The notes beneath the pieces were generated by a model that saw only the letters and a program-made list of their open reading frames with translations, was not told where the DNA came from and searched no databases. Shown here piece after piece: positions 1 to 5,052 of a stretch of 5,052 bases of DNA (its first letter is position 1; every line of letters starts with the position of its first letter). The stretch is from assembly GCA_030447045.1 (NCBI GenBank), contig JAUJMB010000123.1, forward strand, positions 1 through 5,052, written 5' to 3'. This DNA is from Rubrobacteraceae bacterium (GTDB lineage: Bacteria; Actinomycetota; Rubrobacteria; Rubrobacterales; Rubrobacteraceae). The position numbers were made by a program, and so were the translations under genes.

Positions 1-757
1 TCTGCCAGGTGACGCCCCGCCAGGTGAAGTGGAGGAGGGCCGGCGGCTCCTCGCCCTCCCCAAGGCCGACGTGCACCTCGGGGCGGCCGAGGGTCCGGGA
101 GAGGGCGTTCATCGAGTGGCGGCCCTCCGAGTCGTTGAAGAGCTCTATGCCGGCCCTCAGGCGGTTGTCCGGGTCGGCCAGGCCCTCGCGCAGGGCGCGC
201 TCGGAGTCCAGTTCGTCCTGCAGGGCGTCTATCCTGTTTTGGAGGTCGGAGATCTCGGCCTCCCTGTCCTCCAGGTCCCGCTCGAGCCCCTCCACCCTGC
301 CGAGCGCCGTCCTGAGCGCCGCGTCGCGGCGCGCGCCGTCCTCTTCGGCCGCGCGGCGCGCCTCGTCGAGCTCTTCGGCGCGGCGTTCGAGCAGGTAGTC
401 GCGGCGGGCTATCTCGCCGCCCAGGCGTTCGATCTCGCGCTCCAGGCGCTCGACCTGGCGCTCGGTCCCCTCGCGCCGGCGCTGGCGGGAGCGCGCGCCC
501 TCCTCGAGCTCCCGCACCCGCTCCCTCAGCCGGTCCCGGTCCCGCGCCAGGGAAGCGACGTGCTCCTCGGCGGCCTCCCGCGCGGCGCGCGCCTCGTCGG
601 AGGCCAGGCGCGAGGCCGTGGACTCCTGGATCAGCTCCCTTATGCGGTTGTCTTTTATCCCGATCCTGGCCCTGAGCTCGGCCGCCTCGGGGTCCCCACC
701 GGAGGCCCCGCCCTCAGGAGGCCCGCCGTTCTCCCCGTGCCGCTCCCCCTCTTCCAA
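1..757 (-). CDS. Coiled-coil protein of unknown function, C-terminus cut by window edge
   Basis: I do not recognise a named family. The reading frame stays open from 757 to the left edge, giving 252 complete codons. Residues 1-25 are Gly/Glu/Pro-rich and probably disordered. Residues about 27-192 are very rich in Glu, Arg, Ala, Leu and Asp, with Leu/Ile/Val at heptad-like spacing (for example RVRELEEGAR, RQVERLEREIERL, LQNRIDALQDELDSE) and no proline, which indicates a long coiled coil. From about 196 the character changes to a mixed, probably globular segment (NRLRAGIELFNDSEGRHS, then LLHFTWRGVTWQ at the edge). There is no signal peptide or membrane segment, so it is probably cytoplasmic. 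The start is TTG. An in-frame TGA lies at 782-784, and TTG at 757 is the only usable start between it and about residue 80; a G-rich Shine-Dalgarno site precedes it. It follows the redoxin-fold gene by 11 bp, so it is likely in the same operon. A structural or scaffolding role is only inference. Confidence 0.85.
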   Translation of the reverse strand, partial: MEEGERHGENGGPPEGGASGGDPEAAELRARIGIKDNRIRELIQESTASRLASDEARAAREAAEEHVASLARDRDRLRERVRELEEGARSRQRRREGTERQVERLEREIERLGGEIARRDYLLERRAEELDEARRAAEEDGARRDAALRTALGRVEGLERDLEDREAEISDLQNRIDALQDELDSERALREGLADPDNRLRAGIELFNDSEGRHSMNALSRTLGRPEVHVGLGEGEEPPALLHFTWRGVTWQ

Positions 758-761
758 CGGT

Positions 762-770
762 CTTCCCCCT
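762..770 (-). promoter_or_regulatory. Ribosome binding site for the TTG-started coiled-coil gene
   Basis: The minus strand reads AGGGGGAAG here, with AGGGGG 7 nt before the TTG at 757. The first two bases overlap the TAG stop (769-771) of the preceding gene. This arrangement supports the TTG start and suggests translational coupling of the two genes. Confidence 0.6.
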
Positions 771-1872
771 ACTGCTCGGCTTCAGGCTCCGACGACTGCC
801 CCCCATCGGGCTTCTTGAGCGACTGCCCGGCCTCGCGCGCCGCGCGGCGCTCGGCCTTGATCCGCTCCCGCTCTTCTTTGGACATCTTCGGCGGGGCGGC
901 GGGGGCAGCGGCCTCCCCCCCGGCCTCAGCCGGCGCGTCCGCGGGCGCATCTGCTGGCGCCTCCGCCGGCGCGGCCGTCTGGGAGGTGCCGGTTTTCAGG
1001 GACTTGCCGGCCTCGCGGGCGGCCCTGCGCTCGGCCTTGATCCTCTCCCTCTCCTCCGCGCTCATCTTTTTGGGCGCCTCGGCCGGGGCATCGGCAGGTG
1101 CCTCCGCCGGGGCGTCCGTCTTGAGCGACTTGCCCGACTCCCTGGCGGCGCGGCGCTCGGCCTTTATGCGCTCGCGCTCCTCCTTGGACATCTTTTTCGG
1201 CCCGTCGCCGCCCGCGGTGCCGGGCGCCGCGGGGGAGGTCTCGGGGCTCTTTACCGACTGTCCGGACTCGCGGGCGGCGCGGCGCTCGGCCTTTATCCTC
1301 TCGCGCTCCTCGGCGCTCATCTTCTTGGGCTTCTCGCCGTCGGCCTCGCCCTCCGGCTCGGCGGGCTTCTCCTCCTCCGGCTTCTTCGGGAGGCCGGTGA
1401 TGGCGCTGACCTTCTCCAGCAGCTCGTCCGGCGAGGGTCTCCCTGCGGTCCAGGCGTGGGCCACCTTGCCGTCGGGGCCAACGACGAAGACCGCCGGGCG
1501 CGAAGAGTACCCGTGGCGCCGGTCCCCCTCGAGCACGCCCCACTGGGCGCTCGTGACCCTGGCGTAGTCGTAGAGGAGGTAGGACTTGAGGCCCGTCGCG
1601 CGGGCGAACTCGCGGGCCGCCTCGGGCTCGGCCACGCCGATGCCGACGACGGAGCCGGAGGCGAGGTTGATCTCCTGCTCCTTCTCCGCCAGCGCTTTGA
1701 AGTACTCGACGTCCTCTTCGTTGCCGGGCCGGTAGAAGACGACCACCACGGGTCCCCTCACGGTCCTCATGCTCAACCTCAGCTGCCCACCCTGGGCGCT
1801 CGGAAGGTTGAACTCGGGGGCCTCGGCCCCGACCTCCGGCACCGCCTCGTTCTGTTTGCGCCGCGTAAACAT
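769..1872 (-). CDS. Cysteine-free AhpC/TSA (peroxiredoxin-like) fold protein with four-repeat charged tail
   Basis: The protein is 367 aa. Residues about 12-162 look like an AhpC/TSA/redoxin domain: GAEAPEFNLPSAQGGQ, then VVVVFYRPGNEEDVEYFKAL where the active-site loop sits, YDYARVTSAQWGVL, and SRPAVFVVGPDGKV, the typical late strand with its Arg (R125). Against FYRGGWCPYC-type relatives, the two Cys positions of CPxC fall at about E52 and V55. The whole protein contains no cysteine, so normal thiol peroxidase or disulfide chemistry is not expected. Residues about 163-182 are a Lys/Glu/Pro linker. The tail (183-353) carries four copies of a 26-residue charged helical module separated by Ala/Pro/Glu linkers. 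There is no signal peptide. The ATG start at 1872 has a strong Shine-Dalgarno site. The gene is divergent from the glycosyltransferase and probably co-transcribed with the downstream coiled-coil gene. The fold call is fairly secure; the function is unknown. The tail could bind nucleic acid, ribosomes or a partner protein, but this is inference. Confidence 0.88.
   Translation of the reverse strand: MFTRRKQNEAVPEVGAEAPEFNLPSAQGGQLRLSMRTVRGPVVVVFYRPGNEEDVEYFKALAEKEQEINLASGSVVGIGVAEPEAAREFARATGLKSYLLYDYARVTSAQWGVLEGDRRHGYSSRPAVFVVGPDGKVAHAWTAGRPSPDELLEKVSAITGLPKKPEEEKPAEPEGEADGEKPKKMSAEERERIKAERRAARESGQSVKSPETSPAAPGTAGGDGPKKMSKEERERIKAERRAARESGKSLKTDAPAEAPADAPAEAPKKMSAEERERIKAERRAAREAGKSLKTGTSQTAAPAEAPADAPADAPAEAGGEAAAPAAPPKMSKEERERIKAERRAAREAGQSLKKPDGGQSSEPEAEQ
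814..1326 (-). repeat. Four-copy 26-residue coding repeat (KKMSxEERERIK... module)
   Basis: Copies lie at 1249-1326 (residues 183-208), 1120-1197 (226-251), 994-1071 (268-293) and 814-891 (328-353). The core EERERIKAERRAARE is identical in all four. Variable sites are A/K/A/K after KMS, S/S/A/A after the last ARE, Q/K/K/Q before the SxK end, and V/L/L/L within it; the fourth copy begins PKM instead of KKM. Linkers of 17, 16 and 34 residues are rich in Ala, Pro, Glu and Asp. Copies differ at synonymous sites: Ile is ATA in copies 1-2 and ATC in 3-4, and Arg codons vary among CGC, CGG and AGG. They are therefore not a fresh DNA duplication, and the protein sequence appears to be under selection. 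Confidence 0.92.
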
Positions 1873-1876
1873 GCGT

Positions 1877-1884
1877 CCCTCCTT
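1877..1884 (-). promoter_or_regulatory. Strong ribosome binding site of the redoxin-fold gene
   Basis: The minus strand reads AAGGAGGG, a near-ideal Shine-Dalgarno sequence ending 4 nt before the ATG at 1872. It fixes the start of the redoxin-fold gene and contrasts with the divergent glycosyltransferase gene, which has no such site. Confidence 0.85.
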
Positions 1885-1908
1885 ACGTGTGCGAAAGGTC
1901 CTCCCCGA

Positions 1909-1914
1909 ATACTA
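1909..1914 (-). promoter_or_regulatory. Possible -10 element for the redoxin-fold gene
   Basis: TAGTAT on the minus strand matches four of six positions of TATAAT, including the key first two and last. It would place a transcript start near 1902 and leave a leader of about 30 nt that contains the Shine-Dalgarno site. No good -35 element is seen 16-18 bp upstream, so this is a weak call. Confidence 0.3.
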
Positions 1915-1981
1915 CAGGCTAGGCGCGCTCTTGACCCGGCAGCGGGCGGTCCGGGGTCCCGGGCAAGGGGCGGTGCTCTGG

Positions 1982-1987
1982 TATTCT
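1982..1987 (+). promoter_or_regulatory. Candidate -10 element for leaderless glycosyltransferase transcript
   Basis: TATTCT fits the TANNNT -10 pattern and occupies exactly -12 to -7 if transcription begins at the A of the ATG at 1994. The only purine run before the ATG, GGGGG at 1988-1992, is one base from the start codon and too close to be a ribosome binding site. Leaderless genes with this geometry are common in Actinobacteria and Deinococcus. The matching -35 position (1959-1964, CCGGGC) is poor. Confidence 0.45.
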
Positions 1988-1993
1988 GGGGGC

Positions 1994-3541
1994 ATGAAGC
2001 TGCTCATGACACACGGGTACATGCTCTCCGGGACGGGGAGCAACGTCTACGTCCAGAACCTGTGCCGCGCCCTCGTGCGCGGGGGGCACGACGTCCACCT
2101 CCTCTGCCAGGAAGAACACGCGCTCGATTACGAGTTCGTCGACGAGCACGCCTCGGTCGACGGGGCCGACATCGGGAAGCTGGGCGGGCAGGAGACGCCG
2201 TACCCCGGGCGGTGCGTGGTGTACAACCCGCGCATCGACGGCCTGCTGCCGGTCTACGTCTACGACGACTACCCTGGCTGGCGGGTAAAGACGTTTCTCG
2301 ACCTCACGGACGAGGAGCTGGAGAACTACCTGAACCGCAACGTGGAGGCCGTGAGGGCCGTGCTCGAGGCGTCGGGTGCCGAGGCGGTCGTGACCAACCA
2401 CTCGGTGCCGGGGCCACTGATAGCCCGCAAGGCGCTACACGGTACGGGCGTGCCGTACGCGAGCATCGTCCACGGGAGCTGCCTGCAGTACGTGTCGCGC
2501 CGCAGCGCGAAGTACATGGACCTCACCCGCGAGGGTCTCGAAGGGGCGGGGGAGATTCTGGCCCTGAGCTCCCACAGCGCCGGCACCATCGCCGAGGACT
2601 TCCCCGAGCTCTCGGACCGCACCCGCTCCCTCCCCGGGGGCGTGGACACCGACCTCTTCCGCCCCGAAGCGCTGGACCTCGACGTCCTGGGCTCGCTCAA
2701 CGGCGGCGGGGGCAGGGGACCAGAGGAGCAAGAGGCGCTGGAGCAGGCCCTCGGCGGCAGCGAGGACATCGATGCGCTTATCGGGGGCCTGCGCGCCGTC
2801 GCCGGCTCCTACGACGCCCGCTCCCACGACCGGGACGCCGGGCAGAGGTTGGAGGAATTTCTCGGCTCCGACGGCCCGCTCGTGGTCTACCTGGGCAAGC
2901 TCATCCACTCCAAGGGCGTACACAGCCTGATCTCGGCCTTCGCGCCGGTGCGCCGCGCGACCGGGGCGCGCCTGCTGGTGATAGGGTTCGGCACCTTCCG
3001 CGAGGGCCTGCAGGCGCTGGTCGGCGCCCTCGACGCGGGCGACGAGGAGAACGCCGGCCGCCTCGCCGGGCACGGGCGCCTGGTGGAGGGCGGCCCCGAC
3101 GAGCCGCTGGAGCACTTCGAAATCTCCGGGTCGCTGGTGGATGATGCGAGGGGGTTTGGCCCTTCCATCCAATTCGTAGGGCCGCTCGGGCACGCGGAGC
3201 TCGCGAAGGTCCTGCCGGCGGCGGACGTCGCCGTCGTGCCCTCCATCTTCCCTGAGACCTTCGGCCTCGTGGCGGCGGAGTTCGCCGCGGCCGGCGTCGT
3301 GCCCTTCGTGGCCGACCACTCGGGGCTCAGGGAGGCGGGCGCGCTCGTGGGAGCGGGGCTCCCCTTCGACCTCAGGGTATCCATGGACGGTTTCGAGGAG
3401 AACCTTGCCCGCGCCCTCGAAGGTTTCCTCTCGCTGCCGGCCGAGGAGCGGGAGGTTCACGCGGCGACCGTGCGGCGCAACAGCGTGGAGTCTTTGGGCT
3501 GGGGCACGCTGGCGGAGAAGATCGTCGCGGTCTTCGGCTAG
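1994..3541 (+). CDS. GT-B fold glycosyltransferase (family 4-like)
   Basis: The protein is 515 aa and probably transfers a sugar from a nucleotide-sugar donor to an unknown acceptor in the cytoplasm or at the inner face of the membrane. The N-terminal Rossmann domain opens with MKLLMTHGYMLSGTGSNVYV, where the Gly-rich loop at 13-16 follows strand 1. VTNHSVPG (133-140) and IVHGS (158-162) follow, and LPGGVDTDLFRP (213-224) leads into the hinge. The C-terminal donor domain has VVYLGKLIHSKGVHSLISAF (297-316) and LLVIGFG (327-333). AADVAVVPSIFPETFGLVAAE contains the retaining-GT4 EX7E motif at E421/E429, and HSGLREA lies at 442-448. Compared with typical GT4 enzymes of 370-420 aa it is long, with extra segments at about 225-292 and 338-390. 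An upstream in-frame extension to 1769 is possible but would overlap the divergent gene and its signals. ATG 1994 begins the first beta strand exactly. There is no membrane segment or signal peptide. Donor, acceptor and pathway cannot be read from the sequence. Confidence 0.93.
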   Translation: MKLLMTHGYMLSGTGSNVYVQNLCRALVRGGHDVHLLCQEEHALDYEFVDEHASVDGADIGKLGGQETPYPGRCVVYNPRIDGLLPVYVYDDYPGWRVKTFLDLTDEELENYLNRNVEAVRAVLEASGAEAVVTNHSVPGPLIARKALHGTGVPYASIVHGSCLQYVSRRSAKYMDLTREGLEGAGEILALSSHSAGTIAEDFPELSDRTRSLPGGVDTDLFRPEALDLDVLGSLNGGGGRGPEEQEALEQALGGSEDIDALIGGLRAVAGSYDARSHDRDAGQRLEEFLGSDGPLVVYLGKLIHSKGVHSLISAFAPVRRATGARLLVIGFGTFREGLQALVGALDAGDEENAGRLAGHGRLVEGGPDEPLEHFEISGSLVDDARGFGPSIQFVGPLGHAELAKVLPAADVAVVPSIFPETFGLVAAEFAAAGVVPFVADHSGLREAGALVGAGLPFDLRVSMDGFEENLARALEGFLSLPAEEREVHAATVRRNSVESLGWGTLAEKIVAVFG

Positions 3542-3557
3542 GCGGGCCGCCTAGCCG
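3535..3557. terminator. Perfect 11-bp inverted repeat, probable bidirectional terminator
   Basis: CGGCTAGGCGG and its exact complement CCGCCTAGCCG flank one central base, giving a stem of 10 bp with a 3-nt loop when folded. It includes the TAG stop of the glycosyltransferase (3539-3541) in its left arm and lies 10 bp beyond the stop of the converging permease gene. Neither side has a clear T-tract, so it would be a non-canonical GC-rich terminator serving both convergent genes. Confidence 0.6.
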
Positions 3558-3567
3558 GCGCGCCGTT

Positions 3568-4842
3568 CTACAGCTGGAACAGGAGGATGTAGGCGCTCGA
3601 GATGGCGAGGGCCACGATCGTCAGCGGGAAGCCCCAGAGCAGGAAGCGGAAAAAGGTGAAGCTCGTCATGCCCTCGCGGGCGACGAGGCCGGCGACGACG
3701 AGGTTGGCGGAGGCCCCGATCAGGGTGAAGTTTCCGCCGAGGCAGGCGCCCAAAGAGAGCGACCACCACAGCGGCTCGGTGGTGGCGGCGTCGTAGCCGC
3801 GGGCCTCGGCGAGGCCCTCCACCACCGGGATCATGGTTGCCGTGAAGGGTATGTTGTCCACGATGCCGGAAGCGATGCCGCTGCCCCACATCACGATCAT
3901 GGCCGTCCCGGCAAGTGAGCCCGAGGCGGAGGCGAGCGAGTGGGCCACGAGCTCTATGAACCCGGTTGCCTCCAGGGCCCCGACCATCACGAACAGGCCG
4001 ACGAAGAACAGGATCGTCGGCCACTCGACCTCGTGGAGCACCGATTCGACCTCGGGGCCGCAGATGAGCATCGCGACCGCCGCCCCGGCGAGCGCCACGA
4101 TGGCAGGGTTCAGGCCTGTCACCTGCTGCAAGAAGAACCCGATCACCGTGGCCCCGCACACAGCACCCGCCCGGACGAGCAGCGTGCGGTCCTGTATCTC
4201 CTCGGTCGCCTGGAGCGCCATGATCCCCTTGCGGTCCTCCTCGGAGGTGTGGAGCTTGCGGCCGTGCACGAGCCAGACTATGCCGAGGGTCACGAGCAGT
4301 ATTACCAGGATAGGGGGCGCCAGGTTCACTATAAAGTCCATAAACGTGAGCTCCTCGACCACCGTCCCGATGATGATGTTCGGGGGGTCCCCCACCAGCG
4401 TGGCCGTCCCGCCTATGTTAGAGGCGAGCACCTCCACTATGAGGAAGGGAACAGGGTCCTCCTCCAGGATCTGGGCGATCACGAGCGTCACGGGGAACAT
4501 CAGGAGCACGGTGGTGACGTTGTCCAGAAAGGCAGAGAGCACGGCGGTTATGCCCGCCAGGTAGATCAGGACGAGCCCGGGCCTCCCCCCGGCGGCCTGG
4601 GCGCTCTTTATGGCGAGGTAGCCGAATACCCCTGAGTCCTTGAGGATGCCGACCAGGATCATCATGCCGACCAGCAGCCCTAAAGTCTCCCAGTGGACCG
4701 CCTCTATGGCCTCCTCCTGCCCGATGGCCCCGGCCATCACGAGCAGCACGCCGCCCGCGAGCGCCGCCGGCGTCCGGTGGACCAGGTCCACCGCGAACAC
4801 GGCGAGCACGACCACGAAGACCAGCAGGGCGAACACCATCAT
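3568..4842 (-). CDS. ArsB/NhaD/SLC13-type permease (ion transporter superfamily)
   Basis: This 424-aa polytopic inner-membrane transporter has about 11-12 hydrophobic segments. Hydrophobic stretches lie near 2-20, 26-40, 52-68, 88-104, 110-126, 170-193, 222-240, 245-262, 275-293, 312-345, 357-386 and 396-421. Two equivalent halves each carry the family signature. The first has FLDNVTTVLLMFPV (105-118) and SNIGGTATLVGDPPNIIIG (141-159). The second has GIVDNIPFTATMIPV (326-340) and GACLGGNFTLIGASANLV (365-382). A charged loop at about 192-222 (HGRKLHTSEEDRKG) joins the halves and is probably cytoplasmic. The motifs match the ArsB/NhaD/P-protein/SLC13 group, which moves arsenite, sodium ions or anions such as sulfate and dicarboxylates. 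The substrate cannot be decided here, and no arsR, arsC or similar gene is nearby. The start is ATG-ATG at 4842/4839, with an in-frame TAG 51 nt upstream and no alternative start between. The Shine-Dalgarno site is poor, only a G-rich tract. A CBS-domain gene lies upstream on the same strand. Confidence 0.92.
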   Translation of the reverse strand: MMVFALLVFVVVLAVFAVDLVHRTPAALAGGVLLVMAGAIGQEEAIEAVHWETLGLLVGMMILVGILKDSGVFGYLAIKSAQAAGGRPGLVLIYLAGITAVLSAFLDNVTTVLLMFPVTLVIAQILEEDPVPFLIVEVLASNIGGTATLVGDPPNIIIGTVVEELTFMDFIVNLAPPILVILLVTLGIVWLVHGRKLHTSEEDRKGIMALQATEEIQDRTLLVRAGAVCGATVIGFFLQQVTGLNPAIVALAGAAVAMLICGPEVESVLHEVEWPTILFFVGLFVMVGALEATGFIELVAHSLASASGSLAGTAMIVMWGSGIASGIVDNIPFTATMIPVVEGLAEARGYDAATTEPLWWSLSLGACLGGNFTLIGASANLVVAGLVAREGMTSFTFFRFLLWGFPLTIVALAISSAYILLFQL

Positions 4843-4924
4843 CCGACCCCACCCCCACCCACCGGCAGCCTCCCTCTTCCCGACACCGGCACACTAGCAA
4901 GCGCCCCGCCCCTGGGCCCTCCCC
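4843..4924. other. G-rich gap between CBS gene and permease, quadruplex-type motifs
   Basis: This 82-bp spacer between two same-strand genes has strong strand bias, with G on the minus (coding) strand. Next to the CBS stop, minus-strand G-runs of 5, 3, 4 and 4 occur at 4921-4925, 4917-4919, 4909-4912 and 4904-4907, with loops of 1, 4 and 1 nt. This is a canonical G-quadruplex pattern. A second cluster at 4872-4874, 4858-4860, 4852-4856 and 4847-4850 ends 4 nt before the permease start at 4842 and has one long loop of 11 nt. AGAGGGAGG at 4870-4878 resembles a ribosome binding site but is about 27 nt from the ATG, too far to serve it. No clear promoter is seen. Confidence 0.5.
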
Positions 4925-5052
4925 CTAGTCGATCCCCTCTATGGCGGCGTAGAGGTCCAGGCGGTTGACGATGCCCACCACCTTGCCATCGTCCGTTATG
5001 ACGACGCTGGAGACGCCGTCGTGGACCATCTTGTGGGCGACGGCGAGCTCGC
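4925..5052 (-). CDS. CBS-domain protein, C-terminal fragment
   Basis: Forty-one codons before a TAG stop are visible; the gene continues past the right edge. The sequence ELAVAHKMVHDGVSSVVITD followed by DGKVVGIVNRLDLYAAIEGID is a textbook C-terminal half of a CBS motif: helix, VSSVVITDD strand, G-hVGIVxRxDL strand and final helix. CBS domains occur in pairs and bind adenosine nucleotides to regulate enzymes, channels and transporters, or stand alone. The protein ends right after the domain, so the domain is C-terminal. What lies before it (a second CBS, an IMPDH, a transporter or other domain) is outside the window. It is on the same strand as the permease 82 bp downstream and may be part of the same transcription unit. 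Confidence 0.88.
   Translation of the reverse strand, partial: ELAVAHKMVHDGVSSVVITDDGKVVGIVNRLDLYAAIEGID

Larger units (their letters stand above)
1873..1993. other. Divergent intergenic region between redoxin-fold and glycosyltransferase genes
   Basis: This 121-bp gap must hold the promoters of both divergent genes. It contains the minus-strand Shine-Dalgarno site and possible -10 element on the left. Near the right end is a plus-strand TATTCT 6 nt before the glycosyltransferase ATG. Between them, plus-strand G-runs at 1944-1946, 1953-1956, 1961-1963 and 1967-1970 are separated by loops of 6, 4 and 3 nt, which fits a canonical G-quadruplex pattern. An isolated TTGACC at 1931-1936 has no -10 partner at normal spacing. 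An imperfect inverted repeat (GACCCGG 1933-1939 with CCGGGGTC 1951-1958) could be an operator or chance. Confidence 0.6.

Noticed and set aside
814..1326. Regularly spaced DNA repeats that could resemble a CRISPR array
   Set aside because: The units are 78 bp, diverged at synonymous sites, unevenly spaced (42-60 codons) and in frame within one protein, so they are a coding repeat.
29..1567. Long plus-strand open frame (512 codons) with SAGASAGA-type repeats
   Set aside because: It lies opposite the two minus-strand genes. Its repeats are the antisense of the Ala/Pro-rich linkers, and it has no ribosome site or recognisable domain. It is a high-GC shadow frame.
1931..1936. TTGACC as a -35 box for the glycosyltransferase
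   Set aside because: At 16-18 bp downstream there is only GC-rich sequence with no -10-like hexamer, and it is too far from the TATTCT at 1982.
1769..1993. Upstream in-frame extension of the glycosyltransferase (75 more residues)
   Set aside because: It would overlap the start and ribosome site of the divergent redoxin-fold gene. The added residues have no family similarity, while ATG 1994 begins the canonical first strand.
1456..3144. Plus-strand 562-codon open frame
   Set aside because: It runs in another frame through parts of two well-supported genes and is Arg/Pro/Gly-rich, typical of a GC-driven shadow.
2435..3460. Minus-strand 341-codon open frame antisense to the glycosyltransferase
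   Set aside because: No domain is recognisable, and the opposite strand encodes clear GT4 motifs throughout.
3833..4635. Plus-strand open frames opposite the permease
   Set aside because: They are antisense to a clear membrane transporter, and their composition reflects the complement of hydrophobic codons.
4418..4900. Minus-strand 160-codon open frame overlapping the permease start
   Set aside because: It is a shifted frame of the permease, rich in Arg/Gly with no recognisable motif. The permease frame has the conserved transporter motifs.

Overview
The window is high-GC DNA with dense coding, frequent AGG and ATA codons and TAG stops. It most likely comes from a high-GC actinobacterium. 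Codon style and gene content are compatible with a Rubrobacter-like lineage, but that placement is an impression and no marker gene here proves it. No RNA gene, mobile element, CRISPR array or phage gene is visible. The window carries five protein genes, two of them cut by its edges.

Left block, minus strand (1-1872): a cysteine-free peroxiredoxin/AhpC-TSA-fold protein has a long tail built from four near-identical charged 26-residue modules joined by Ala/Pro/Glu-rich linkers. It is followed 11 bp downstream by a coiled-coil protein that starts at TTG and runs off the left edge. The ribosome binding site of the second gene overlaps the stop of the first, so they are probably co-transcribed and translationally linked.

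Middle, plus strand (1994-3541): a GT-B fold glycosyltransferase (GT4-like) is divergent from the left block across a 121-bp gap. It appears to lack a Shine-Dalgarno site and has a TANNNT -10 element spaced for leaderless transcription. Its coding region ends inside a perfect 11-bp inverted repeat that probably acts as terminator.

Right block, minus strand (3568-5052): an ArsB/NhaD/SLC13-type (ion transporter superfamily) permease converges on the glycosyltransferase with a 26-bp gap. Upstream of it on the same strand lies the C-terminal end of a CBS-domain protein, separated by an 82-bp G-rich gap with quadruplex-type G-runs.

The genes do not form one obvious pathway. The most unusual object is the cysteine-free redoxin-fold protein with the repeated charged tail, paired with a coiled-coil protein. 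There is no clear evidence here for a wholly new multi-gene system.
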